From JALUUH01 sp964636675 (GTDB lineage Bacteria; Pseudomonadota; Gammaproteobacteria; S012-40), in contig CAZWUO010000048.1 in NCBI GenBank assembly GCA_964636675.1, forward strand, positions 1 to 20,790: 20,790 nt of DNA. The letters are read 5' to 3'. Every line of letters begins with the position of its first letter. Positions within the stretch are counted from its first letter, which is position 1. The translations under genes and the position numbers were made by a program. The notes below the pieces were generated by a model. The model worked only from the letters and a program-made list of their open reading frames with translations, was not told where the DNA came from and ran no database searches. Positions 1-8,300 of the stretch are shown one piece after another.

Positions 1-524
1 TTCTCGGTTTATTCGTTTTCACCAATTGAGTTCGCGGGATGCGCTATGCGTTGATGGGGCAGAAAAAGTGGAGGCATTTTTAACGCACTTGGCGGTACAA
101 GCCCGTGTGGCGGCATCGACCCAAAACCAGGCGCTCAATGCATTGGTTTTTTTATATCGCGAGGTATTGGCTCAGCCCTTTGATAATGTCACTGCGGCTG
201 AGACAGAATGGAATTGGCAATACGTGTTTCCCAGTCGGAACCTGGCGCAAGATCCCCGTAGCGGGGTGACGCGGCGACATCATATTGATCAGTCGGTTGT
301 TAATAAAGCCATCAAACAGGCTGTGCGTAGAGGCAATATTACAAAGAAGGTAAGTGCGCATACTTTTCGCCACAGTTTCGCCACACACTTGCTGCAACGA
401 GGCACCGATATCCGCACTATTCAGTCACTGCTAGGCCATCGTGATTTACAAACCACGATGATTTACACACATGTGTTAAATACAAGGTGGCGAAGGCGTA
501 ATAAGTCCGTTAGAAGATCTGTAA
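1..524 (+). pseudogene. intI: Integron integrase (IntI), 5'-partial, internally deleted and frameshifted
   Basis: IntI is the tyrosine recombinase that inserts and excises integron gene cassettes at attI/attC sites. The reading frame is open at the left edge (frame of base 2) and begins with residues like SRFIRFHQ, matching about residue 43 of known IntI proteins, so the true start is off-window. The N-terminal SAM-like part (EVEAFLTHLAV-type, then STQNQALNAL and FLYREVL) is followed near 185-205 directly by EWNWQYVFPS. This skips roughly 120 residues that carry the first catalytic Arg and the beta-hairpin Lys. The HTFRHSFATHLL, LLGHRD and MIYTHV boxes (HxxR, His, Tyr nucleophile) remain. After THVLN one extra base near 482-485 shifts the frame. 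In the other frame the canonical end GGEGVISPLEDL and a TAA at 522-524 follow. The original frame runs on to 715 only as an artefact. With one catalytic Arg and the Lys gone it should be inactive. Confidence 0.9.
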
Positions 525-576
525 GATACATTGAACCCAACTCAGATTTTCAAACTTCGTTGAAATCTTTCATTAA

Positions 577-813
577 CCTAGAATCCGCAGTTGGACGAGT
601 TGAAGTGTGCGTTTGCGGTGGTGTATATCCAGGCGTAGCGACGCGGAATAGTGAGCTATTCCAAGGAGCGACAACGCAGAGATGCGCCGCCGCAAACGTG
701 CAATTCGGCGCGTAGCGGGTACTCACCTCCAGGATGAAAGGTTGATTCAGTCGTTAACTCTGGCGTTTCAGTGAGTTATGTCACGAAATTAGCGGTCAAC
801 TGCGGAATCTAGG
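577..813. mobile_element. MITE-like element with IS1380/ISEcp1-type inverted repeats
   Basis: This is a 237-bp non-coding element. The left end (577-593, CCTAGAATCCGCAGTTG) and the reverse complement of the right end (797-813, CCTAGATTCCGCAGTTG) match at 16 of 17 positions. ISEcp1 and other IS1380-family elements have ends beginning CCTAGATTC, which supports that family. The flanking 5-mers are attaa (572-576) and tttaa (814-818); they differ at one base and may be a decayed target duplication. No transposase frame fits inside, so it is either a non-autonomous derivative moved in trans or a solo remnant. It lies 52 bp after the ancestral intI stop, in the same accessory spot. Confidence 0.72.
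607..701. repeat. Nested imperfect palindrome inside the MITE
   Basis: An outer arm at 607-621 pairs with 687-701 (12 of 15 positions by direct complementarity). Inside it GCGT (633-636) can pair with ACGC (674-677). At the centre GGAATAG (645-651) and CTATTCC (656-662) form a perfect 7-bp stem with a TGAG loop. The whole could fold into a long cruciform or RNA hairpin. Strong internal secondary structure is common in MITEs; a function is not shown here. Confidence 0.6.
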
Positions 814-876
814 TTTAACCTTGTATAACTGAATATAGCGGAAAAATTTTTGCATTCGCTTTTAAAATACCGTCAA

Positions 877-882
877 TATAAT
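877..882 (+). promoter_or_regulatory. Candidate -10 box for the AGCS symporter gene
   Basis: A perfect TATAAT lies 34 bases before the ATG at 917, in an AT-rich stretch just downstream of the MITE. No good -35 is present: TTGCAT (850-855) is 21 bases away and TTCGCT (855-860) is 16 bases away but poor. This suggests an activator-dependent or weak promoter, or a chance match. Confidence 0.35.
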
Positions 883-916
883 ATGCCTGTGCGGCTTTTC
901 CGAGGAATAAAAAGTA

Positions 917-2275
917 ATGGATTATTTGACCGAGCTCACGGGTTCCATCGCAGGATTTTTGTGGGGTAATGTATTCACTTTGATGGCGCTACTTGGCACC
1001 GGCCTTTATCTGACTCTTCGTTTTCGTTTTGTACAATTGACCGGCTTCAAACACAGTGCACAAATCATTTCTGGAAAATATGCAAAACCTTCCGATGCGG
1101 GTGAAGTCACTCACTTTCAGGCTTTATCTACGGCATTATCGGCCACCATTGGCACTGGAAATATTGCCGGTGTAGCGACCGCCATTTCTTTAGGTGGCCC
1201 TGGTGCATTGTTCTGGATGTGGGTGACCGCCTTTTTTGGGATGGCGACCAAGTTTGCGGAAAGCACCCTGGCGATTAAATTTCGTGAAATAAGCCCCGAC
1301 GGACAAGTCTCTGGTGGCCCCATGTATACGCTATTACATGGCTTAAAAATGCGCCGCACCGCCATGCTCTTTGCTTTTTTTGCGCTGATTGCGTCTTTTG
1401 GCATCGGCAATATGGTGCAAGCAAACTCGGTGGTTGACGGCTTATCTTATATTTGGCCCGACGCAAAAAATTCCGGCTGGTTAATCGGCATGGTCATGGC
1501 GTTGTTCGTCGGCCTGGTGATACTCGGTGGGGTTAAGCGCATTGCTAAAATTGCATCGACGATTGTGCCCTTTATGGCGGTGCTTTATATTGCTGCCGCA
1601 TTATTGGTATTGCTCAATCACCTTGCGGATATCCCAGCGGCGTTGGCGACTATTTTCAATCATGCGTTAAACCCTTGGGCCGTTGGTGGCGCAGCCGTTG
1701 GCGAAGCGATTCGTTGGGGAGTTGCCCGTGGATTATTTTCCAACGAAGCGGGCTTAGGCTCATCGCCAATGGCACATGCTGCGGCAAAAACCAATGAGCC
1801 GGTTAGAGAAGGCTTGGTTGCAATGATGGAACCCTTTATCGACACCATTATTATCTGCACCCTAACAGGGCTGGTTATTGTGGTCACCGGCTCTTATCTC
1901 GCTAGCCCAGAAGATGTTAAAGGTGCGGCGTTAACCGCATTTGCGTTTAGCGAGGTATTAGGTACGGCGGGAGGCTGGGTGGTTGGGATAGGTTTGGGAC
2001 TCTTTGCATTTTCGACGATTATCGCGTGGTCATATTACGGCGATCGATCGGCAATGTTTTTGTTTGGCCCGCAAGGTGTGAAAATTTATCGTATCGTCTT
2101 TGTGATTCTCATTGTTTTTGGCGCAGCAGTTCCATTGAATCTTGTATGGAATTTTGCGGATATCACTAATATTTTAATGGCAATCCCTAATTTAATCTGT
2201 TTGATTCTTCTCTCTGCTTTAGTCAATAAACTACGGAAAAAATATTTTGCTGAAAACTCAGCGCATGGCTCTTAA
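917..2275 (+). CDS. AGCS-family sodium:amino acid (alanine/glycine) symporter
   Basis: This inner-membrane secondary transporter of the alanine-or-glycine:cation symporter family takes up a small neutral amino acid with Na+ (family knowledge; the substrate cannot be fixed from sequence). The 452 residues are almost all hydrophobic helices. The family signature GTGNIAGVA begins at about residue 79 and is followed by SLGGPGALFWMW, FFGMATKFAE, a SGGPMY box and the conserved GLFSNEAGLGSSPMAHAAA segment. Length matches the family's usual 440-480 residues, so it looks intact. The ATG at 917 is preceded by a GAGG ribosome-binding site at 902-905. It is a single gene with no co-directional partner. 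A receiver-like gene converges from the other side 40 bp beyond the stop. Confidence 0.93.
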   Translation: MDYLTELTGSIAGFLWGNVFTLMALLGTGLYLTLRFRFVQLTGFKHSAQIISGKYAKPSDAGEVTHFQALSTALSATIGTGNIAGVATAISLGGPGALFWMWVTAFFGMATKFAESTLAIKFREISPDGQVSGGPMYTLLHGLKMRRTAMLFAFFALIASFGIGNMVQANSVVDGLSYIWPDAKNSGWLIGMVMALFVGLVILGGVKRIAKIASTIVPFMAVLYIAAALLVLLNHLADIPAALATIFNHALNPWAVGGAAVGEAIRWGVARGLFSNEAGLGSSPMAHAAAKTNEPVREGLVAMMEPFIDTIIICTLTGLVIVVTGSYLASPEDVKGAALTAFAFSEVLGTAGGWVVGIGLGLFAFSTIIAWSYYGDRSAMFLFGPQGVKIYRIVFVILIVFGAAVPLNLVWNFADITNILMAIPNLICLILLSALVNKLRKKYFAENSAHGS

Positions 2276-2293
2276 ACATAGCTCTTAAACATA
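2268..2293. repeat. 13-bp tandem duplication spanning the symporter stop codon
   Basis: The unit gctcttaaacata occurs twice with no gap (2268-2280 and 2281-2293), both copies perfect. The first contains the TAA stop of the AGCS gene (2273-2275), so the duplication leaves the protein unchanged. It sits in the 40-bp gap between the symporter gene and the end of the converging receiver-like gene, and looks like a recent slippage event. Confidence 0.8.
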
Positions 2294-2315
2294 GCGCTTC
2301 TTCGTGGGGACTCTG

Positions 2316-2540
2316 TTATGCCGCCTCAATATCAGCATAGGAAGACTCATTTTGAAAGTGGTATATTCTATCCTCATCAAGCATTAATACTTGCGGCTGT
2401 AAATTTTTCACGGTGTCGCAAAGCTCCGACAGGCTTTTATTTTTAACGACGATGACTTCGTAACCAACGTCTTTTAACCCTTCCAATACATACTTAGTGC
2501 GCTCGGTTCCGTCATCAACAACTACAATTCTTTGTTTCAT
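2316..2540 (-). CDS. Short receiver-like protein (truncated response-regulator domain)
   Basis: This 74-residue protein starts MKQRIVVVDDGTER, the beta1 strand and acidic pair typical of CheY-like receivers. It continues with an amphipathic helix (YVLEGLKDVGYEV), beta2, helix 2, and beta3 ending in QVLMLDED, where the phospho-acceptor Asp is expected. It then stops after about 17 residues, so beta4, beta5 and their conserved Thr/Ser and Lys are absent. A receiver is normally about 120 residues. The N-terminus resembles NasT/ANTAR regulators, but no ANTAR helix bundle is present. I chose the ATG at 2540 over an in-frame start at 2573 because an AGGGAA ribosome site lies just before it. It may be a decayed regulator or a genuine mini-protein. 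Confidence 0.6.
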   Translation of the reverse strand: MKQRIVVVDDGTERTKYVLEGLKDVGYEVIVVKNKSLSELCDTVKNLQPQVLMLDEDRIYHFQNESSYADIEAA

Positions 2541-2787
2541 AGCAATTCCCTTTCTTGCACAACAACTTTTCATTGCTCTATTTCGTACACTTAAAGAATT
2601 TTCTTTAATATATGATCCGAAATCTCAAATACATTAAATTGTTTACAGTCTTTGGTACTCCTATAATTATAGCTAGATACTTTTTATTTTTACTCTTTAT
2701 ATTGATTATTCTGGTTTTCTTGAGCATTCAAGTATCACGCCGTTGCATTTACCTTGGGTTTGCATAATTCCGTGTACTATCGCAGCG

Positions 2788-3804
2788 TTAGAAACTCCGG
2801 GAGTCGTATAACTCTAACGGCGGCTCATTCATAAGCGCGAGCTGATCTTTTAAGATATTAATTTGCTCTTCCCAATAACGCGGTGTATTAAACCATGGAA
2901 AATTTTGTTGGAAAGCGGGGTCATCCCAACGACGTGCTAACCAAGCAGAATAGTTTAATAAGCGCATGCTGCGCAGTGCTTCAATAACAATCAATTCGAG
3001 TGGATCAAAGTCAAAAAATTCTTTATAACCTTCAATCAAGGGAACAAGTTGAGATTCCATTTCATGCCGTTCTCCGGACAATAACATCCACAAGTCTTGT
3101 ATTGCTGGCCCCATAATGCAGTCGTCAAAATCCACAAAGTGCGGGCCACTCGGCGTCCACAATATATTTCCGGGATGACAATCCCCATGCAGCCTAATCG
3201 CCCGTAGATGCCCCGCAGACTCAAATATGGAAGTTATTCTTTCGATAACATGTTGCACGGTAGACGTATAAGAATCGATAACATAGGACGGTAAAAAATC
3301 ACCTTGCATAATAAACTGGAATGATTTCTCTGCATAAGTCTCTAGCGTTAACTTCGGCCTGAATTTAAATTCGGCTAACGCACCCACGGCGTGAATACGC
3401 GCAATAAAACGTCCTAATAATCGCAGGTTGTCAAAATTATCAAGTTCAGGCCAGCGTCCTACTTTGCGTTTATACAATGCAAACCGATAGCCTTCATAAC
3501 ACAATAAAGTGTTACCTTGAGGATTAACATTCGGTGCAATAACCGGAATTTCTCGGTCTGCAAGTTCGATAGAAAAAGCATGCTCTTCCAAAATAGCGTC
3601 ATCGCTCCAGCGCTCGGGGCGATAAAATTTGGCAATAACGGGTGCGCTTTCTTCAACACCGATTTGATACACCCGATTTTCATAACTATTCAATGCGAGC
3701 AATTGGCCATTGGCACAAATGCCTTCTGCTTCTATTGCGGCCAACACTTTATCGGGTATCAAACGTGAATAAGGATGTTTATTCAGCGGCAGTTCATCCA
3801 TCAT
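2788..3804 (-). CDS. srkA: Stress response serine/threonine kinase SrkA (RdoA/YihE family)
   Basis: This is a cytoplasmic APH-fold protein kinase of the SrkA (RdoA, YihE) family, which in E. coli protects cells from stress-induced death and is linked to Cpx signalling. The 338 residues match the family length. Motifs in order: a nucleotide-loop-like segment NSYENRVYQIG, the FYRPERWS box with the preceding Lys (VIAKFYRP), the catalytic loop HGDCHPGNILW with His206/Asp208 and the Asn, and the metal-binding DFDD at residues 225-228. The C-terminal part (RSMRLLNYSAWLARRWDDP, FPWFN) is characteristic of SrkA. Two ATG codons stand in tandem at the start and no strong ribosome site is seen before either. 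It appears to be a single-gene unit; no dsbA follows, unlike in E. coli. Confidence 0.93.
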   Translation of the reverse strand: MMDELPLNKHPYSRLIPDKVLAAIEAEGICANGQLLALNSYENRVYQIGVEESAPVIAKFYRPERWSDDAILEEHAFSIELADREIPVIAPNVNPQGNTLLCYEGYRFALYKRKVGRWPELDNFDNLRLLGRFIARIHAVGALAEFKFRPKLTLETYAEKSFQFIMQGDFLPSYVIDSYTSTVQHVIERITSIFESAGHLRAIRLHGDCHPGNILWTPSGPHFVDFDDCIMGPAIQDLWMLLSGERHEMESQLVPLIEGYKEFFDFDPLELIVIEALRSMRLLNYSAWLARRWDDPAFQQNFPWFNTPRYWEEQINILKDQLALMNEPPLELYDSRSF

Positions 3805-3922
3805 TTAAGATTAAAAACGGGTTGATGTACTGGTAACATATTTAAAGACTCGCACTATTTCTGACCTCAACAATATTGTTGGGTTTTGTCGGTACACTAT
3901 AACACAAGAAGCACACGGGTAT

Positions 3923-4909
3923 TTACTGCCCAAACACTATCTCGATCGCAGCGGTCAGCGTTGGCTCCATCGCATAGCGCTGTGCTGCGGGAAATGTCAG
4001 CTCAGGCCTTATTTCGAAAAAAGTCCATCTTTTGTAGATCCTCCAACGCATTCTAACTTGTGCCAAATAACGGTCGACATGCACATTCGGCTCGGTGATC
4101 GCAAACACTCCGATTAAATGAGAGACGGCTACATCTTTACTGAGTGCATGCTGTACCGAAAATGTTTGCGACAATTCAAAATAATTAATTTTCTGGCGCC
4201 ACTCGGCCACACTGGAAGCCCGAAAAAAATAATCACCCATAAATTTTCGATCAATATCCAGGGAACTGGTTTCCCCCAACTTATCTACCACAAAATAATT
4301 GACGGTTTGTGCAACACGCACATTAAAAACCCATAATGGAAAAAGCCGGCGGACTCGCGCCCGCACAAACGGGTCGACATAACCACGGTAAGCAACACCT
4401 ACTTTTGCATCCGCATGCCAATCATTCGTGCTTTTAATAACGTATTGAAAAGCGGTGCTAAAAAAAGTCGGATTGAGTGCATCCTGCGCAGAACCCTCCG
4501 TATTCGGCAAGGCATCATCCGCCAGGCTTGCTTCTCCACTCTCCCGCGAAGACTCAATCAATAAACGCCAACGATGGGAAGTTCTTGGCAGATGCAGGCG
4601 CAACGACGCCCTAGGCTTTTTAGAAAGACGTCCCTTGGCGTCAGTTTGCCCACCAATTCCAAGCAATAACTGGGTTCGATTCGCCTCTTCCAATACCCGT
4701 TCATTGCCAAAAAAACCATCTATTTGATCCGCAAATTGTTGGATTTGGTTAGAAAGTACCTCGTGTGTATCATTAATAAGCGCGATTTCCCCTTCGCCAG
4801 CGCTCTCTTGCGCCCCAATAACGGGAGCCAAAAAAAATAATAATAAAATAAATATTAAGGATTTATTCACTGAAATCAGCTTGCCTACCGAATCATATTG
4901 CCGGTTCAA
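3923..4909 (-). CDS. Exported protein, probable outer-membrane beta-barrel of unknown function
   Basis: I do not recognise the family. The N-terminus has a clear signal peptide: a basic segment, a hydrophobic core (SLIFILLLFFLAPVIG) and an AQE cleavage-like site. A soluble, probably helical stretch follows (residues about 35-80). The remainder has alternating polar/aromatic strands typical of outer-membrane barrels (RASLRLHLP, WRLLIESS, DAKVGVAYRGY, RWTFFEIRPELTF, TAAIEIVFGQ). The longest frame opens with TTG at 4909. A GTG at 4867 starts immediately before the signal peptide and is equally plausible. Neither has a convincing ribosome site. It is 118 bp beyond the start of srkA on the same strand and may be transcribed alone. 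The function is unknown. Confidence 0.7.
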   Translation of the reverse strand: MNRQYDSVGKLISVNKSLIFILLLFFLAPVIGAQESAGEGEIALINDTHEVLSNQIQQFADQIDGFFGNERVLEEANRTQLLLGIGGQTDAKGRLSKKPRASLRLHLPRTSHRWRLLIESSRESGEASLADDALPNTEGSAQDALNPTFFSTAFQYVIKSTNDWHADAKVGVAYRGYVDPFVRARVRRLFPLWVFNVRVAQTVNYFVVDKLGETSSLDIDRKFMGDYFFRASSVAEWRQKINYFELSQTFSVQHALSKDVAVSHLIGVFAITEPNVHVDRYLAQVRMRWRIYKRWTFFEIRPELTFPAAQRYAMEPTLTAAIEIVFGQ

Positions 4910-5309
4910 AATGTCACTTACCTAGAAAAAAGCATGCCGGACTCACGCAAAGCTAATGCTATGCCTTTGTTAATCATATCGTTTTTCCAAACATAAAGAA
5001 TCTCATTTTTTTGTGGTAGCGCTCAATAGAGTGTTATAAATCACTTACTTAGCCAGTAATGCCATGTACGTAACCGTGTAAATATGTGCCACGAACCCGC
5101 CAGCATCTCGCAGCCGAGTTTGCACGCCATTGTCGGTGAAAGTATAATTTTCGGCCCTTTGCCTAGGAGCCTGTGCAAGAACAGCGAACATCGCGAGATG
5201 TTTGGGGCATATTTGATGGGAATAAAGACAAAAAAACACAGGGTCTCACAAAATAATTAAGCTTATTTCGTTGAGTCCAACATAAACTCCGTATTATTGG
5301 TAAACATCT
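4910..5309. other. Gene-poor 400-bp region with an unexplained open frame and a hairpin
   Basis: This gap between two divergent genes should carry the gltB promoter and that of the minus-strand exported protein. It also holds a 64-codon minus-strand open frame (5045-5239, GTG start) containing PKHLAMFAVLAQAPRQRAEN and DNGVQTRLRDAGG. I recognise no family, and no ribosome site supports it. Its DNA is visibly more GC-rich than the AT-rich flanks (4930-5040 and 5220-5300). A perfect stem AACATC-GCGA-GATGTT lies at 5187-5202, and CATCTCGC (5104-5111) is inverted as GCGAGATG (5193-5200). It may be a repeat-family copy, a gene remnant or a structured RNA. Confidence 0.4.
5187..5202. repeat. Perfect 6-bp hairpin in the gltB upstream region
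   Basis: AACATC (5187-5192) and GATGTT (5197-5202) are separated by the loop GCGA. There is no T-tract after it on either strand, so it is not a standard terminator. A second inverted copy of part of it lies 80 bp to the left (5104-5111). Confidence 0.6.
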
Positions 5310-8300
5310 GTGAATAAAACAAACAAAGAATTACAAGGGTTATACCGTCCGAGCTTTGAACGTGAAAACTGCGGCTTTGGACTCATCGCCCATATGCACG
5401 GAACCCCCAGTCACTGGGTCGTCAACACAGCAATCAATGCGCTCGCTCGCCTGACACATCGCGGCGCTGTCGCAGCAGATGGCAAAACCGGGGATGGCTG
5501 CGGCCTGCTAATGAAAAAACCTGACGAATTTCTGCGGCAAGTCGCAGAATCTAAAGGATTCATACTCGCAGAACTTTATGCCGTGGGCATAGTTTTTTTG
5601 AATCGCGATGCAAATCTCGGTAACAATGCCAAGAAGATCATTGAGCAAGAACTGCAAAGACAACATCTTGAGGTATTAGGATGGCGCCAAGTTCCCATCG
5701 ATAAATCGGCCTGTGGGCAACAAGCGTTACTCTCTGTTCCGCATATTGAACACATATTCGTCAATGCAAGCAAAGGAATGGATGAGGCCAAATTTGAGCG
5801 CTGCCTGTATATCGCTCGCCGCCGCGCCGAAAAAACCCTAGAACCACAAGACCCGGTGTTTTACATCCCGAGTCTTTCATCACGCGTTTTGTCTTATAAG
5901 GGCTTGGTAATGCCGGAATACCTGGCTAAATTTTATCTTGATCTACAAGATAATAATTTACAAACCTCGTTAGCGGTATTTCATCAACGTTTTTCCACCA
6001 ATACCCTGCCCCAATGGCGCTTAGCACAACCTTTTCGTTTTCTCGCGCACAATGGAGAAATAAATACCGTTCAAGGCAATCGTAACTGGGCGATTGCGCG
6101 CGGACACAAATTTGCCACCCCATTATTAGACATGGCAGATGTCAGACCACTGGTTTCTACAACAGGCTCAGATTCCAATAGCCTAGACAATATGCTCGAA
6201 GCACTGCTCGCGGGCGGCATGGATATTTTTCGTGCAATGCGCTATCTCATCCCGCCCGCTTGGCAAAATATTGACATTAAAGACCCTAATCTACGCGCTT
6301 TTTATGAATACAACTCCATGCATATGGAACCCTGGGATGGCCCCGCGGGTGTCGTATTAACCGATGGCCGATTTGCGGCGTGCTCATTAGACCGTAATGG
6401 TCTGCGCCCTGCCCGCTATGTGATCACAAAAGACAGGCATATCACGCTCGCATCGGAAATTGGCGTATATGACTACCAGCCCTCAGATGTGGTATCCAAA
6501 GGTCGTTTAAAACCCGGTCAAATGCTCGCGGTCGATACCAACACTGGGGAAATACTACTGCCCGAAAATATCGATCAAATTTTGTCGTCCCGCCAACCTT
6601 ACAAAGAATGGATGGACCAACATTCAACCCGGCTTGAGGCGCAATTATACGGCGATGGTGTTGCTAAAAGCTCACTGAACATTGATGAAATGAACACCTA
6701 TCAAAAAATGTTCAACATCACCTTCGAAGAACGCGACCAAGTAATACGTGTGCTCGCAGAAAGTGCACAAGAGGCTATAGGCTCAATGGGCGACGACACT
6801 CCCATGCCGGTGCTCTCAACCCAGGTACGCTCGCTGTATGATTATTTTCGCCAGCAATTTGCGCAAGTGACGAATCCGCCCATCGATCCGTTACGCGAAA
6901 ACATCGTCATGTCGCTCGAAACTTGCTTGGGCAAAGAAAGAAATATTTTTGAAGAAACGGCCGATCATGCTAACCGATTATTAGTCGATACCCCGGTATT
7001 ATCGCAAGGAAAATTTGATCAACTGCTCGCTATCAATGACCCCGAATACCAACATCATTTTATCGATTTGAATTATGCAAATACGGATTTGGCAGCGGCG
7101 ATTAAAAACGTTTGCGATAATGCCGTAAACGCGGTGCGCGACGGCAAAGTTATCATTGTGCTTTCGGATAAAAATATTGCAAAAGACAAAATCCCTATGC
7201 ATGCTTTACTCGCAACCGGTGCGGTGCATCACCGGTTGATCAAAGAGGGCTTGCGCTGCGATGCCAATATTATTGTGGCAACCGCTACCGCTAGAGACCC
7301 ACATCACTTTGCGGTAATGCTTGGTTATGGGGCAACTGCGATCTATCCCTACTTAGCCTATGAATGCCTTGCCGACATGGCGCGGGCTGGTGAAATCAAA
7401 GACGGCGTCAACCCACGACTCGCGCAACGATTTCGTCGCGGCATTAATAAGGGCCTGTATAAAATATTATCCAAAATGGGAATTTCAACCATTGCCAGCT
7501 ATCGTGGCTCGCAACTTTTTGAAGCCGTTGGTTTGTCGGAGACCGTCGTCGACTTATGTTTTATCGGTACCACCACTCGCATCCAAGGAACAACTTTTTC
7601 CGATTTAGAGAACGAGCAAAAAATACTGGCGACGAATGCCTGGATCGCGCGCAAAAAAATAGGCCACGGTGGATTGTTAAAGTATGTACACGCTGAAGAA
7701 TACCATGCCTATAACCCTGACGTGATTCAAACGCTACAAGTGGCGGTTAAAAGTGGCGATTATAATGACTATAAAAAATATGCACATTTAGTTAATAATC
7801 GACCGATTTCCTCGCTTCGCGATATGTTTGCACTCAAGCAAACCACAGCAATCAAACTCGAAGAAGTAGAGCCACTGGAAAAAATATATAAACGCTTTGA
7901 CAGCGCCGGCATGTCATTAGGTGCGTTGTCACCCGAAGCACACGAAGCCTTAGCCATCGCAATGAACCGCCTCGGCGGACGCTCAAACTCTGGGGAAGGC
8001 GGTGAAGACCCGATTCGCTTCAACAGCGAAAAATTATCCAAAATAAAACAAGTGGCTTCTGGACGTTTTGGGGTAACACCGCATTATTTGGTGAATGCCG
8101 AAGTCATTCAGATCAAAATCGCGCAAGGTGCAAAACCCGGCGAAGGCGGCCAACTTCCCGGTGGCAAAGTGGATAAGATGATTGCCAAGCTGCGCTTTGC
8201 AAGACCTGGGGTTTCGTTGATATCACCACCACCGCATCATGATATTTATTCCATCGAAGACCTGGCACAGCTCATCTTTGATTTAAAACAAGTCAACCCC

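Noticed and set aside
525..715. Continuation of the intI reading frame to a stop at 713-715
   Set aside because: It follows a one-base frameshift, crosses the left end of the MITE and resembles no protein. The canonical IntI C-terminus and stop are in the other frame at 522-524.
2574..2787. Possible small gene or RNA between the receiver-like gene and srkA
   Set aside because: Only very AT-rich DNA with a TATAATTATA palindrome (2662-2671) is seen; there is no frame, stem or motif strong enough to call.
3517..3836. Forward frames over the start of srkA
   Set aside because: They lie antisense to conserved kinase coding sequence, with no ribosome site or family match.
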